Assembly: GCF_001570525.1 (NCBI RefSeq)
Contig: NZ_BBXC01000016.1
Location: 124,001-188,000 of the forward strand
DNA length: 64,000 nt
Direction of reading: 5' to 3'
Origin: Herbidospora sakaeratensis
GTDB taxonomy: Bacteria; Actinomycetota; Actinomycetes; Streptosporangiales; Streptosporangiaceae
Each line of letters starts with the position of its first letter. Within the stretch, counting starts at the first letter, position 1. Positions 33,076-43,623 of this stretch are shown in pieces. The notes beneath the pieces were generated by a model. That model was given only the letters and a program-made list of their open reading frames with translations. It ran no database searches and was not told the DNA's origin. Made by a program: the position numbers and the translations under genes.

Positions 33076-33641
33076 GCGGTGAGTCCCCCGGGGTGGTGTC
33101 CGTTGAGCCTGACGCAGATGTGACCCTCGGGATCGAGGGGCTGCCCGCACAGCGGGCACGGCGGCCGCCCGGCGGCCACGACGTCGAGGGCGCGGCGGCT
33201 GAAGGCACGCGCGGCGGCGGCGCTGATGCGCACCCGCAGGACGGCGGGCTCGGGCCGGTCGGGATCGCCGAAGATCGGGTCCTCCTCCTCTTCGGCGGTG
33301 GCCTCCTGCGCCTCGATGATCACCTGGGCGGTGTCGGGATCCCAGGCCAGGGCCATGGTGCCGACCCGGAAGTCCTCTTCGATGGGGGTGTCGAGGGGGG
33401 CCTCGTCGGAGACCTCTCCGGGAGCCACGGCCGGGACGGGGGCGCGGCCGCCACTGCGGCGCAGCACCTCGTCGAGCAGTTCGTCGAGCCGGTCGGCCAG
33501 CACGGCGACCTGGAACTTCTCGAGCGACACCGTGGTGAGGCGCCCCTGCGCCCTCGCCTGCAGAAAGAAGGTTCGCGCGCCCGGTTGCCCAACGGCACCG
33601 GCCACGAACCTCTCAGGCGGATCGTAATCGAAGACCGGCAT
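33072..33641 (-). CDS. DUF3090 family protein
   Basis: 189 residues from ATG 33641 (MPVFDYDPPERFVAG, the family start). Contains FFLQARAQGRLTTVSLEKFQVAVLADRLDELL and a C-terminal CPLCGQPLDPEGHICVRLNGHHP, a probable zinc-binding knuckle. The family is found only in actinobacteria and close relatives and travels with SCO1664-type proteins and a histidine phosphatase, as here. Function unknown. The gene couples to the SCO1664 gene by a four-base overlap. Confidence 0.9.
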   Translation of the reverse strand: MPVFDYDPPERFVAGAVGQPGARTFFLQARAQGRLTTVSLEKFQVAVLADRLDELLDEVLRRSGGRAPVPAVAPGEVSDEAPLDTPIEEDFRVGTMALAWDPDTAQVIIEAQEATAEEEEDPIFGDPDRPEPAVLRVRISAAAARAFSRRALDVVAAGRPPCPLCGQPLDPEGHICVRLNGHHPGGLTA

Positions 33642-33651
33642 AGCCCCGACC

Positions 33652-34332
33652 TTACGTGGTCCCGGCTCCGCCGCCGACGGCGGCGTCGCTCCCGGCGATG
33701 TTTTCTCCCCCATCTTTGTGCTCCGGAGGCGGCTCCGGAAGCCCGAAATTTCGGGTGTCGTTAAGTCTGCGAAGAAAGGGGCGTATGGGGGTGTATTCGA
33801 TGACTGTGACCGATCCCGGATCGACGTTGATGCGCTGGAACTGGTCGAGGTGCAACCCCAGCGCGTCGGCCACGATCGCCTTGATCACGTCGCCGTGGGA
33901 GCAGACCAGATAGGTCGCCCGTTCCCCCAGCCGGGCGTTCCAGTCGCGCACGCCGGCCACCGCGCGGGCCGAGACGGCGGCCAGCGACTCGCCGCCCGGG
34001 AAGACGGCGGCGCTCGGGTGGGCCTGCACGACCTTCCACTCGGGCTCCTTGGCGAGGTCGCCGAGCTTCTTCCCGGTCCAGTCGCCGTAGTCGCACTCGG
34101 CGAATCGGTCGTCGATCTGGAGGTTTTCGGCGCTGAAAGGTTCGACGGTCTCGCGGCAGCGCTCCAGCGGGCTGGAGACGACCGCGTCGAGCCGCACGTC
34201 TCTGAGCCGTTCGGCGGCGTCGGCGGCCTGCCGGCGGCCCCGCTCGTCGAGGTGCACGCCCGGCGCGCGCCCGGCCAGCACCGGCCCGGTCAGCGGCGTC
34301 AGGCCGTGGCGCAGCAGCAGGAGGGTGGTCAT
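33652..34332 (-). CDS. Histidine phosphatase family protein (MSMEG_4193-type)
   Basis: 226 residues from ATG 34332, overlapping the uppP stop. The catalytic RHG is in LLLLRHGLT; the second arginine and the acid/base region are in SSPLERCRETVEPF and FAECDYGDWTGKKL, and the second histidine in YLVCSHGDVIKAI. It is a phosphoglycerate-mutase-fold phosphatase of the type found beside DUF3090 genes in actinobacteria. Natural substrate unknown. Confidence 0.9.
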   Translation of the reverse strand: MTTLLLLRHGLTPLTGPVLAGRAPGVHLDERGRRQAADAAERLRDVRLDAVVSSPLERCRETVEPFSAENLQIDDRFAECDYGDWTGKKLGDLAKEPEWKVVQAHPSAAVFPGGESLAAVSARAVAGVRDWNARLGERATYLVCSHGDVIKAIVADALGLHLDQFQRINVDPGSVTVIEYTPIRPFLRRLNDTRNFGLPEPPPEHKDGGENIAGSDAAVGGGAGTT

Positions 34333-35147
34333 GCCGTGATCACGCCCAGTCCGAGAAGGGTCAGCAGCAGGGTGCCGGCGAACACCCGGTAGATCACGAA
34401 TATGTTGACCGAGTTCTTCGCCACCCACTTGAGCAACCAGGCGATCGAGGCGTAGCCGACGACGAACGACACGATCGTGGCCACGGCCGTGCCGACCAGG
34501 GGCGGGCCGCCGCCGTCGCCGACGTGGCGCATCTCGTAGACGCCCGACAACACCACCGCCGGGATCGACAGCAGGAACGAGTAGCGGGCCGCCGCCTCGC
34601 GGGTGTAGCCGAGGAACATCGCCCCGGTCATTGTGGAACCGGAGCGGGAGGCCCCGGGGATCAGCGGGAGCATCTGCCACGCGCCGATGATGAGGCCGTC
34701 TTTCAGCCCCAGGTCGGACAGCTGCTTGGCCTTGCGGCCGAACTGCTCGGCGCCCAGCAGGATCAGCCCGAACACGATCAGCATGGCCGAGTTGAGCCAC
34801 AGGTTGCGGGCCGGGCCCTCGATCGCGTCGGAGAACAGCAGGCCGGCGACCGAGATCGGGATCGTGCCGAGGATGATGTACCACCCCATGCGGGCGTCGA
34901 GGTGGTCGCGCAGCTCCCGGTTTCCCAGGCTGCGCAGCCAGACGCCGGTGATCCGCAGGATGTCGCGCCAGAAGAAGATCAGCACCGCCAGCATGGTGCC
35001 GAGCTGGATGACGGCGGTGAACGCGGCTCCGGGGTCTTCCCAGCCCGCCAGCTTGGGCACGATGAGCAGGTGCGCCGAGCTGGAGATCGGCAGGAACTCG
35101 GTCAGCCCCTGCACGATGCCGAGGACGACCGCCTCAAAGACGTTCAC
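34329..35147 (-). CDS. uppP: Undecaprenyl-diphosphatase
   Basis: 272 residues if started at GTG 35147 (NVFEAVVLGIVQGLTEFLPISSSAHLL), which matches the family N-terminus; GTG 35174 would add nine residues and lie 16 bp from the divergent gene. Eight or so membrane helices. Catalytic motifs QGLTEFLPISSSAHL and PGASRSGST are both intact. It dephosphorylates undecaprenyl pyrophosphate to recycle the carrier for peptidoglycan and the surface glycans made elsewhere in this window. Often a bacitracin-resistance determinant. Confidence 0.93.
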   Translation of the reverse strand: MNVFEAVVLGIVQGLTEFLPISSSAHLLIVPKLAGWEDPGAAFTAVIQLGTMLAVLIFFWRDILRITGVWLRSLGNRELRDHLDARMGWYIILGTIPISVAGLLFSDAIEGPARNLWLNSAMLIVFGLILLGAEQFGRKAKQLSDLGLKDGLIIGAWQMLPLIPGASRSGSTMTGAMFLGYTREAAARYSFLLSIPAVVLSGVYEMRHVGDGGGPPLVGTAVATIVSFVVGYASIAWLLKWVAKNSVNIFVIYRVFAGTLLLTLLGLGVITA

Positions 35148-35190
35148 GGTCGGCCAGCTTAGAGCCTCGGACACGATACTCTGACTCGCA

Positions 35191-36123
35191 ATGGATCAGC
35201 GATATGTCGGGCGCAGCGGCCTGTCGGTCTCGCGCATCGGCCTCGGCACCATGACCTGGGCGCGCGACACGTCGGCCGACGAGGCCTCCGCCCAGCTCAT
35301 GACGTTCGCCGACGAGGGCGGCACGCTGGTCGACACCGCCGACGTCTACGCGGGCGGCGACGCCGAGCGGCTGATCGGCCGGCTGCTCAAAGAGGTGGTC
35401 CCCAGAGAAGACCTGGTGATCGCCACCAAGGCCGTCCTGACACCCGGCGGCAAGGACGGCTCGCGCCGCCACCTGATCCGCGCCCTCGACGCCTCGCTCG
35501 ACCGCCTGGGCGTCGACGAGGTCGACTTATGGCAGCTGCACGCCTTCGATCCCGACGTACCGCTCGAAGAGACCCTGCTGGCCGTCGACATCGCGGTCTC
35601 GACCGGCCGGGCCGCCTACGCCGGGGTGTGCAACTACGCGGGCTGGCAGCTCGCGGCGGCCGGGGTGCACCAGCGCTCGGCGCCGGGCCGGGCCCCGATC
35701 GTGGCCGCGCAGGTCGAATACTCGCTGGTGGCGCGGGAGGCCGAAGACGAGCTGATCCCGGCCGCCGCCCATGTCGGCGCGGGCGTGCTGGCCTGGTCGC
35801 CGCTCGGGCGGGGCGTGCTGACCGGCAAGTACCGGACCGGCATCCCGGCCGACTCGCGCGCCGCCACCCCCCACTTCGCCGACTTCATCCAGCCCTATCT
35901 CGACGAGCGCTCGCGCCGGATCGTCGAGTCGTGCGTGACCGCCGCCGAGGGCCTGGGCGCCTCGCCGCTCGCGGTGGCGCTGGCCTGGGTCCGCGACCGG
36001 CCCGGCGTCGCCTCGGCGATCGTGGGCGCGCGCACCCACGCCCAGCTGCTGGGCGTGCTGCAGTCCGAGACGCTCGTGCTCCCCTGGGAGATCCGCGAGG
36101 CCCTGGACGACGTGTCGTCGTGA
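35191..36123 (+). CDS. Aldo/keto reductase
   Basis: 310 residues from ATG 35191. The AKR tetrad is visible: Asp in DTADVY, Tyr in VYAGGDAE, Lys in VIATKAVL and His in LWQLHAFD. The cofactor region AWSPLGRGVLTGKYR and RPGVASAIVGARTHAQL fits NADPH binding. Cytoplasmic reductase of an unknown carbonyl. Genes of this type are often next to uppP and mshC in actinobacteria; here it is divergent from uppP. Confidence 0.92.
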   Translation: MDQRYVGRSGLSVSRIGLGTMTWARDTSADEASAQLMTFADEGGTLVDTADVYAGGDAERLIGRLLKEVVPREDLVIATKAVLTPGGKDGSRRHLIRALDASLDRLGVDEVDLWQLHAFDPDVPLEETLLAVDIAVSTGRAAYAGVCNYAGWQLAAAGVHQRSAPGRAPIVAAQVEYSLVAREAEDELIPAAAHVGAGVLAWSPLGRGVLTGKYRTGIPADSRAATPHFADFIQPYLDERSRRIVESCVTAAEGLGASPLAVALAWVRDRPGVASAIVGARTHAQLLGVLQSETLVLPWEIREALDDVSS

Positions 36124-36163
36124 CACCTCGCCCAGGGCCTCCCGGGTGAACGCCGCCTGCGGG

Positions 36164-37177
36164 TCAGGCGCAGGCGGAGCCGTTGACGGTGAAGTCGGCC
36201 GGCGCGGGGTTCGCGCCGGTGTGCTCACCGTTGAATCCGATCCACAGGGTCCGGCCGGGCGCGATGTCCCTGTTCCAGTTCACGCCGGTGGCGGTGACCC
36301 GCTGGCCGCTCTGCGCCCAGTCGGCCGACCAGCCCCGTTCGAGCTGCTGCCCGGCCGAGGGGAAGGTGAACGCGAGCGCCCAGTCCTCGATCGGCTCGTC
36401 GCCGGTGTTCTTGATCGCCACGTTCGCGGTCATGCCGCGGCCCCAGGTGGTGGCCGAGTAGGAGACCTGGCACGACACGGCGGGCGCGCTGGGGGTGAAG
36501 ACCACCGGCGGCGACTCGGGTCCCCAGCTGTTGTCCCCGTAGATGGGGCGGACCGTGACGGAGTACTGCGTGCCCGGCGTCAGCCCGGTGAGGGTCGCGG
36601 TGGTGCCCGGGACCGTCGTGAGCAGCTGCCCGCCCGAGATGACCTGGTAGGCCGTGGCGGGTGAGCTGTAGGAGGGCAGCGTCCACGACAGGCGCACGCT
36701 GGTGGGGCTCAGCGGGGCGGCGACCGGGCGGCTCGGCTGCGGCTGCACGATGTCGTTGCTGATGCGCACCTGGGTGACCGGCGACCGGGCGCCGCGCACG
36801 CCGTAGCGGTCGACGGCGACCACGTAGACGGGATAGATCCGGGTCCCGATGGGGGTCGGGAGGTTGACCCAGCCCTGGTTGGGCCCCTGGAAGACGGCCC
36901 GGATGATCCCGTTGGCGCCGTCGTCCTGGTAGACCTCGTAGCAGGCCACGCCGTGATCGTCGGTCGACGGCTCCCAGCGCAGCTCCGCGCCGTTGAAGAA
37001 CGACCAGACGACCACCGGCGCCCCGGGCGCGGTCGGCGGGGCGTTCACGGGCGGGCTCGGGGGGATCGGGCCGGTCCGGCAGACCATCGGATAACCGGAC
37101 GGGCCCGGGGTCGGCGAGGTCGTCGGCACGGGGGCCGCGAGCAGAGCGGCGGTGAGGACCACTGCGGTGATCTGCAT
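36164..37177 (-). CDS. Secreted protein with two Fn3 domains and a CBM2 cellulose-binding module
   Basis: 337 residues with a signal peptide (AVVLTAALLAAPVPTTS). Two fibronectin type III-like domains occupy about 45-140 and 145-232 (ELRWEPSTDDHGVACYEVYQD; SVRLSWTLPSYSSPATAYQVI...TLTGLTPGTQYSVTVRPIYG). The C-terminal 100 residues are a CBM2 (VSCQVSYSATTWGRGMTANVAIKNTG...GVNWNRDIAPGRTLWIGFNG...SACA) with the paired terminal cysteines and exposed tryptophans. There is no catalytic domain, so it would bind cellulose or chitin as an accessory or adhesion factor. Confidence 0.85.
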   Translation of the reverse strand: MQITAVVLTAALLAAPVPTTSPTPGPSGYPMVCRTGPIPPSPPVNAPPTAPGAPVVVWSFFNGAELRWEPSTDDHGVACYEVYQDDGANGIIRAVFQGPNQGWVNLPTPIGTRIYPVYVVAVDRYGVRGARSPVTQVRISNDIVQPQPSRPVAAPLSPTSVRLSWTLPSYSSPATAYQVISGGQLLTTVPGTTATLTGLTPGTQYSVTVRPIYGDNSWGPESPPVVFTPSAPAVSCQVSYSATTWGRGMTANVAIKNTGDEPIEDWALAFTFPSAGQQLERGWSADWAQSGQRVTATGVNWNRDIAPGRTLWIGFNGEHTGANPAPADFTVNGSACA

Positions 37178-37416
37178 GGACCCGATCGTCCGGACCGGCC
37201 GGGCGCGCCGTCAACGCGGGGGCCTTCGGGGCCCGGCCCGCAGCAGGTGGCCGGTGAAAGGTTCAACCGAACGAGAAATGGTCTCGCGTATCACACCTGG
37301 ATACCGAAGGGCGACTCAGCGCGAAATTCACCGGGCGTTGGAGAGAGACTGGAGCGCGCCAACGGGAGCGGTGCGCCCACAGGGGAGGGGGCCCGCCGGT
37401 GACTGGGGAGGGGCTC

Positions 37417-38310
37417 ATGAGGATCGGACGGCGCGCGTCCGCCCTCGGCGCCGGCGTTCTCGCCGTGGCCATCGGCGCCGCCTTCCCCGTGGTCATGGCC
37501 GAGGCCGCCCGGGCCGCCGACTGCGACCGGGGCGGCCTGCTGCCGGGCGTGACCGACACCCTGTGCAAGGTCGTCGACGGCGCGACCGACGTGGTCGACG
37601 ACGTGACCAAGGGCGGCCTCGACGACGTCACCGACACGGTCGACAAGGTCGTCGGCGGGGTGACCGGAAGCGACTCCTCGTCCTCCGACGAGAAGACCAA
37701 GCCCGGCAACAACGGCAACGCCAACGGCAAGTCGAAGAACGGCAACAACGGGAACAACGGCAACAAGGCCGAGACGTCGACCGGCGTCGAGACCGGAACC
37801 TCCGACGGCGGTTCGGTCGACGCCTGCGTGCTCGACTGCGGCCACAGCCCGGCGCCGACGCTCGACGCCGAACCGGTGCGGGTGCAGCCTGCCGACACGG
37901 CCACGGCCTCGGCCGCGCCGCGCAAGACCCGCAGGGAGCGGCGGCCGGAGCCGCGCCCCCAGTTCGTCACCACGGGCGAGTCGATCACCGCCTCGCCGGA
38001 GCCGACTCCCCCGCCGGTCGCCGACGCCGAGCCGATCCGCGTCGACGAGGTGGCCCCGCCGTTGTTGTGGCCGGGCCAGCTGATCCCCGAGCTGATGAGC
38101 GACACCCGCAAGGCGCCGGTGCGGCCGAAGCAGGCCTACGACCCGGTCGCGACCGGGCTGACGACGCTGCTGCTGGTGTCGGCGGTGCTGGCCGCGCGGG
38201 TCGCCTGGATCAAGCGGGCCAGGAAGGACGAGCTTGAGGCGATGTGCCCGGAGTCGCTGCCGCTCTCCGGGCTCCCGTCGCCGTCGCGCCGGCGTCAGCG
38301 CATCGCCTAA
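37417..38310 (+). CDS. Unknown surface protein with C-terminal membrane anchor
   Basis: 297 residues from ATG 37417, preceded by GGGGAGGGG; GTG 37399 is an alternative. A signal peptide ends near AARA. Then come Asp/Val-rich repeats (DGATDVVDDVTKGGLDDVTDTVDKVVGG), an Asn/Gly/Lys-rich stretch (NGNANGKSKNGNNGNNGNK), a Pro-rich region, and a membrane segment (GLTTLLLVSAVLAARVAWI) followed by a basic tail. The four cysteines (DCDRGG, DTLC, DACVLDC) may form disulfides. This looks like an exported, wall-spanning protein held in the membrane; no known family is recognised. Confidence 0.7.
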   Translation: MRIGRRASALGAGVLAVAIGAAFPVVMAEAARAADCDRGGLLPGVTDTLCKVVDGATDVVDDVTKGGLDDVTDTVDKVVGGVTGSDSSSSDEKTKPGNNGNANGKSKNGNNGNNGNKAETSTGVETGTSDGGSVDACVLDCGHSPAPTLDAEPVRVQPADTATASAAPRKTRRERRPEPRPQFVTTGESITASPEPTPPPVADAEPIRVDEVAPPLLWPGQLIPELMSDTRKAPVRPKQAYDPVATGLTTLLLVSAVLAARVAWIKRARKDELEAMCPESLPLSGLPSPSRRRQRIA

Positions 38311-38316
38311 AGGCGG

Positions 38317-39081
38317 TCAGGCGCCGATGGCGTGGACGCCGCCGTCGACGTGCACGATCTCGCCGGTGGTGGCCGGGAACCAGTCGCTCAGCAGGGCGAC
38401 GCACGCCTTCGCGGCCGGCACGGTGTCGGCCAGATCCCAGCCCAGCGGGGCCTTGGCGGGCCAGGAGTCCTCGAACTCCTTGAAGCCGGGGATGCTCTTG
38501 GCCGCCATCGTGCGCAGCGGGCCGGCCGCCACGAGGTTGGCCCTGATGCCGTGCTTGCCCAGGTCGCGCGCGAGGTAGCGGTTGGTCGCCTCCAGCCCCG
38601 CCTTGGCCACGCCCATCCAGTCGTAGACCGGCCACGCCTTGGACGCGTCGAAGTCGAGGCCGACGACCGAGCTGCCCTGCTTCATCAGCGGCAGGCAGGC
38701 CATCGACAACGACTTGTAGGAGAACGTGGAGATCTGGAAGGCGGTGGCGACGTCTTCCCACGAGGTGTTGAGGAAGTTGCCGCCGAGGGCGGTCTGCGGC
38801 GCGAACCCGATGGAGTGCACGACCCCGTCGAGCCCGCCGAGGTGTTCGCCGACCCGCTCGGCCAGGCTGTCGAGGTGTTCGGTGTTGCTGACGTCGAGCT
38901 CCAGCACCGGCGGCGGCTCGGGCAGCCGCTTGGCGATGCGCTCGACCAGGCTCAGGCGGCCGAACCCGGTGAGGACGATCTGGGCGCCCTCCTCCTGGGC
39001 CAGCTTGGCCACGCTGAACGCGATCGAGGCGTCGGTCAGCACGCCGGTGACGAGGATGCGCTTGCCCTCGAGGATTCCCAT
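38317..39081 (-). CDS. fabI: Enoyl-ACP reductase, InhA-type
   Basis: 254 residues from ATG 39081 (MGILEGKRILVTGVLTDASIAFSVAKLAQEEGA). SDR fold with the FabI/InhA active site Tyr-x6-Lys in YDWMGVAKAGLEATNRYLARDLG, and the substrate-loop region AAGPLRTMAAKSIPGF. It performs the final NADH-dependent reduction of each fatty acid elongation round. The gene follows fabG by two base pairs, the mabA-inhA order of actinobacteria. Confidence 0.95.
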   Translation of the reverse strand: MGILEGKRILVTGVLTDASIAFSVAKLAQEEGAQIVLTGFGRLSLVERIAKRLPEPPPVLELDVSNTEHLDSLAERVGEHLGGLDGVVHSIGFAPQTALGGNFLNTSWEDVATAFQISTFSYKSLSMACLPLMKQGSSVVGLDFDASKAWPVYDWMGVAKAGLEATNRYLARDLGKHGIRANLVAAGPLRTMAAKSIPGFKEFEDSWPAKAPLGWDLADTVPAAKACVALLSDWFPATTGEIVHVDGGVHAIGA

Positions 39082-39083
39082 GG

Positions 39084-39893
<810 letters not shown>

Positions 39894-39906
39894 CTAGGAT
39901 CCCTGC

Positions 39907-41396
<1,490 letters not shown>

Positions 41397-41400
<4 letters not shown>

Positions 41401-42764
41401 CCCCGCAGGAAGTAGTCGAGCGCGCGCTGGCGCTGCCCGGCGCCGACGACCGCGTCGTCATCGTCGACGAGGACACCACCGCGAACCTCCGGTTCGCCGG
41501 GAACACCCTGACGACCAACGGGGTGGCCCGGGGCTCGCGGCTGACGGTCATCTCGATCGCCGGCAGCGGCACCGGGGTGGTCTCCCGGTCGGGCGTCACG
41601 CCCGACCAGATCGCCGACGTCGTGGGCGCGGCCGACCGGGCGGCGCGTGACGCGCAGCCGTCGGAGGACGCGCGCCCGCTGGTGGCCGGAGAGGCCGCCG
41701 CCGACTGGGACCGCCCGGCCGAGGAGACCTCGATCGCGGTCTTCCGCGACCTGGCGCCGGCGCTGGGTGAGGCGTTCGCTGCCGCCGAGGCCGGCGGCCG
41801 CCGGCTCTACGGCTTCGCCGAACACCTGGTCAACTCGGTCTTCGTCGGCACCAGCACCGGCCTGCGCCGCCGGCACGACCAGCCGACCGGCCGCCTGGAG
41901 CTGAACGCCAAATCGCCCGACATGACCCGCTCGGCGTGGGTCGGCGCGGCCACCCGCGACTTCACCGACGTCGACATCGCGGCCCTCGACGCGACGCTGG
42001 CCCAGCGCCTCGAATGGGCCAAGCGCAGGGTCGACCTGGCCCCGGGCCGCTACGAGACCCTGCTGCCCCCGGGCGCGGTGGCCGACCTGATGATCTATCT
42101 GTACTGGTCGGCGGGCGCCCGCGACGCCTTCGACGGCCGCACCGTCTTCTCCAAGCCCGGCGGCGGCACCCGCGTCGGCGAGGAGCTGGCCAAGCTGCCG
42201 ATCGACCTCTACAGCGACCCGGCCAGGGCCGGGGTGGAGTGCGGCGGCTTCACCGTCTCCCACGCGTCGAGCCGCGAGTCGTCGGTCTTCGACAACGGCT
42301 TCTCGCTGGGCCAGACCAGGTGGATCGCCGACGGCAAGCTGGCCAACCTGATCCAGACCCGCCACTCGGCCGAGGTCACCGGCCTCGCCGAGACCCCCGC
42401 GATCGACAACCTGATCATGGAGGGCCCGGCGGGCGGGAAGTCACTGGAGGAGATGATCGCGGCCACCGAGCGCGGCCTGCTGCTGACCTGCCTGTGGTAC
42501 ATCCGCGAGGTCGACCCGCAGACGCTGCTGCTCACCGGCCTGACCCGCGACGGCGTCTACCTGGTCGAGAACGGCGAGGTCACCGGCGAGGTGAACAACT
42601 TCCGGTTCAACGAGTCGCCGGTCGACCTGCTCTCGCGGGTCACCGAGGTCGGCGCGGCGTCGCAGACCCTGCCGCGCGAGTGGAACGACTACTTCACCCG
42701 TACGATCATGCCGCCGCTGCGGGTGCCCGACTTCAACATGTCGACCGTGAGCCAGGCCAACTGA
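41397..42764 (+). CDS. TldE/PmbA family protein
   Basis: 455 residues from GTG 41397 within the overlap with tldD. It has the same U62/TldD fold (VIVDEDTTANLRFAGNTLTTNGVARG; RRRHDQPTGRLELNAKSPDMTRSAWVG) but no HExxxH, as expected for the non-catalytic partner subunit. Together with TldD it forms the active metalloprotease. A GC-rich hairpin after the stop ends the operon. Confidence 0.92.
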
Positions 42765-42781
42765 TCTGACAAGGCAGTCAA

Positions 42782-42812
42782 GGGGCGGTCCGGAGTTGCA
42801 CCGGGCCGCCCC
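42782..42812. terminator. Hairpin terminator between tldE and the dodecin gene
   Basis: Arms GGGGCGGTCCGG and CCGGGCCGCCCC with one G-T mismatch and loop AGTTGCA, followed on the + strand by CTTCT. It lies between two convergent genes and could stop transcription from both sides. Confidence 0.7.
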
Positions 42813-42818
42813 CTTCTG

Positions 42819-43034
42819 CTATTCGGAGTCTTCCAGGCGGAAACCGACCTTCATGCCCACCTGGAAGTGGGCGACCTCGCCGTCCTGGATGTGGCCGCGG
42901 ACCTCCGTCACCTCGAACCAGTCGAGATGGCGCAGCGTCTGCGACGCCCGCCTGATCCCGTTGCGAATGGCCTGGTCGACGGACTCCCCCGACGTTCCCA
43001 CGATCTCGGTCACCCGGTAGGTGCGGTCAGACAT
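42819..43034 (-). CDS. Dodecin family protein
   Basis: 71 residues from ATG 43034 (MSDRTYRVTEIVGTSGESVDQAIRNGI). The beta-alpha-beta-beta dodecin fold is clear: SQTLRHLDWFEVTEVRGHIQDG and VAHFQVGMKVGFRLE, with the flavin-stacking Trp in LDWFEV. Dodecins assemble into 12-mers that store FMN/FAD or CoA. The longer frame extending upstream is a shadow of the divergent DUF3099 gene. Confidence 0.93.
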   Translation of the reverse strand: MSDRTYRVTEIVGTSGESVDQAIRNGIRRASQTLRHLDWFEVTEVRGHIQDGEVAHFQVGMKVGFRLEDSE

Positions 43035-43088
43035 CGTGCCTCCCTGTCGTCGCGAAACGATCATATGCCCCGGGCGTAGGGTTGGATC

Positions 43089-43406
43089 GTGAAGCTGTTT
43101 CATCGGCGGAAGACGACCGTTCACCAGGTGACCGACGCGCAGCCGTCGTTGTCGGCCGACATCCGCAGGCGCGAGATCAGCTACGTGATCAAGATGTCGA
43201 TCCGTGTCGTCTGCCTGATCCTGGCCGTGGCCTGGCCCGGGGCGCCCCTGTGGCTGCGAGGGGTCTTCATCGCGGGCGCGGTGCTTTTGCCGTACCTTGC
43301 CGTGATCGGGGCCAACGAGCGGGGAAAGGACCTTCCCCCACTTCAGGACATGGATGGAGCTAACCAAAACGAGATACCACGGCATCGACGCGAGATCGGG
43401 TCGTGA
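43089..43406 (+). CDS. DUF3099 family membrane protein
   Basis: 105 residues from GTG 43089. Cytoplasmic N-terminus (KTTVHQVTDAQPSLSADIRRREISYVIKM) then two hydrophobic segments (IRVVCLILAVAWPGAPLW; GVFIAGAVLLPYLAVIGAN), typical of DUF3099 proteins of actinobacteria. Function unknown. The three-hairpin RNA candidate begins about 40 bp downstream in the same direction. Confidence 0.85.
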   Translation: MKLFHRRKTTVHQVTDAQPSLSADIRRREISYVIKMSIRVVCLILAVAWPGAPLWLRGVFIAGAVLLPYLAVIGANERGKDLPPLQDMDGANQNEIPRHRREIGS

Positions 43407-43444
43407 CTAAGTCTTGACGCATCCTAAGGGTGGTAGGTGTACAG

Positions 43445-43563
43445 TTTAGCCAAGCGCTCTGGTCCCCCGTCGGAGCGCTGGTGCCGGCGTTCCGGGCCCC
43501 CGTCGGAACGCCGATGAAGCGACGCCGGGTGGTTTGCCCCCGTAACCACCCGGCGTCGCCCTA
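43445..43563 (+). ncRNA. Three-hairpin RNA with CCCCCGT loops, 6C-RNA-like
   Basis: Three perfect stem-loops follow one another. Hairpin 1: arms 43453-43459/43473-43479; hairpin 2: 43485-43493/43505-43513; hairpin 3: 43519-43534/43544-43559 (16-bp stem). Every loop contains CCCCCGT although the stems are unrelated, so loop sequence and stem pairing are kept separately, the mark of a structured RNA. The 6C RNA of actinobacteria is described as hairpins with C-runs in their loops; this matches except for five rather than six C and a third C-loop in the terminal, terminator-like hairpin. A TTGACG box at 43414-43419 may be the promoter. If confirmed it is an independent small RNA. Confidence 0.65.
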
Positions 43564-43623
43564 TGTCCAGACCTTTTCTGCCGCCTTTACTCGCGGCGCG
43601 GTCTGACTGTCTTCGCGAAAAGA

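Noticed and set aside
43453-43559. CRISPR-like array
   Set aside because: The repeated CCCCCGT units are only seven bases, sit in hairpin loops and have no regular repeat-spacer structure; no cas genes are near.
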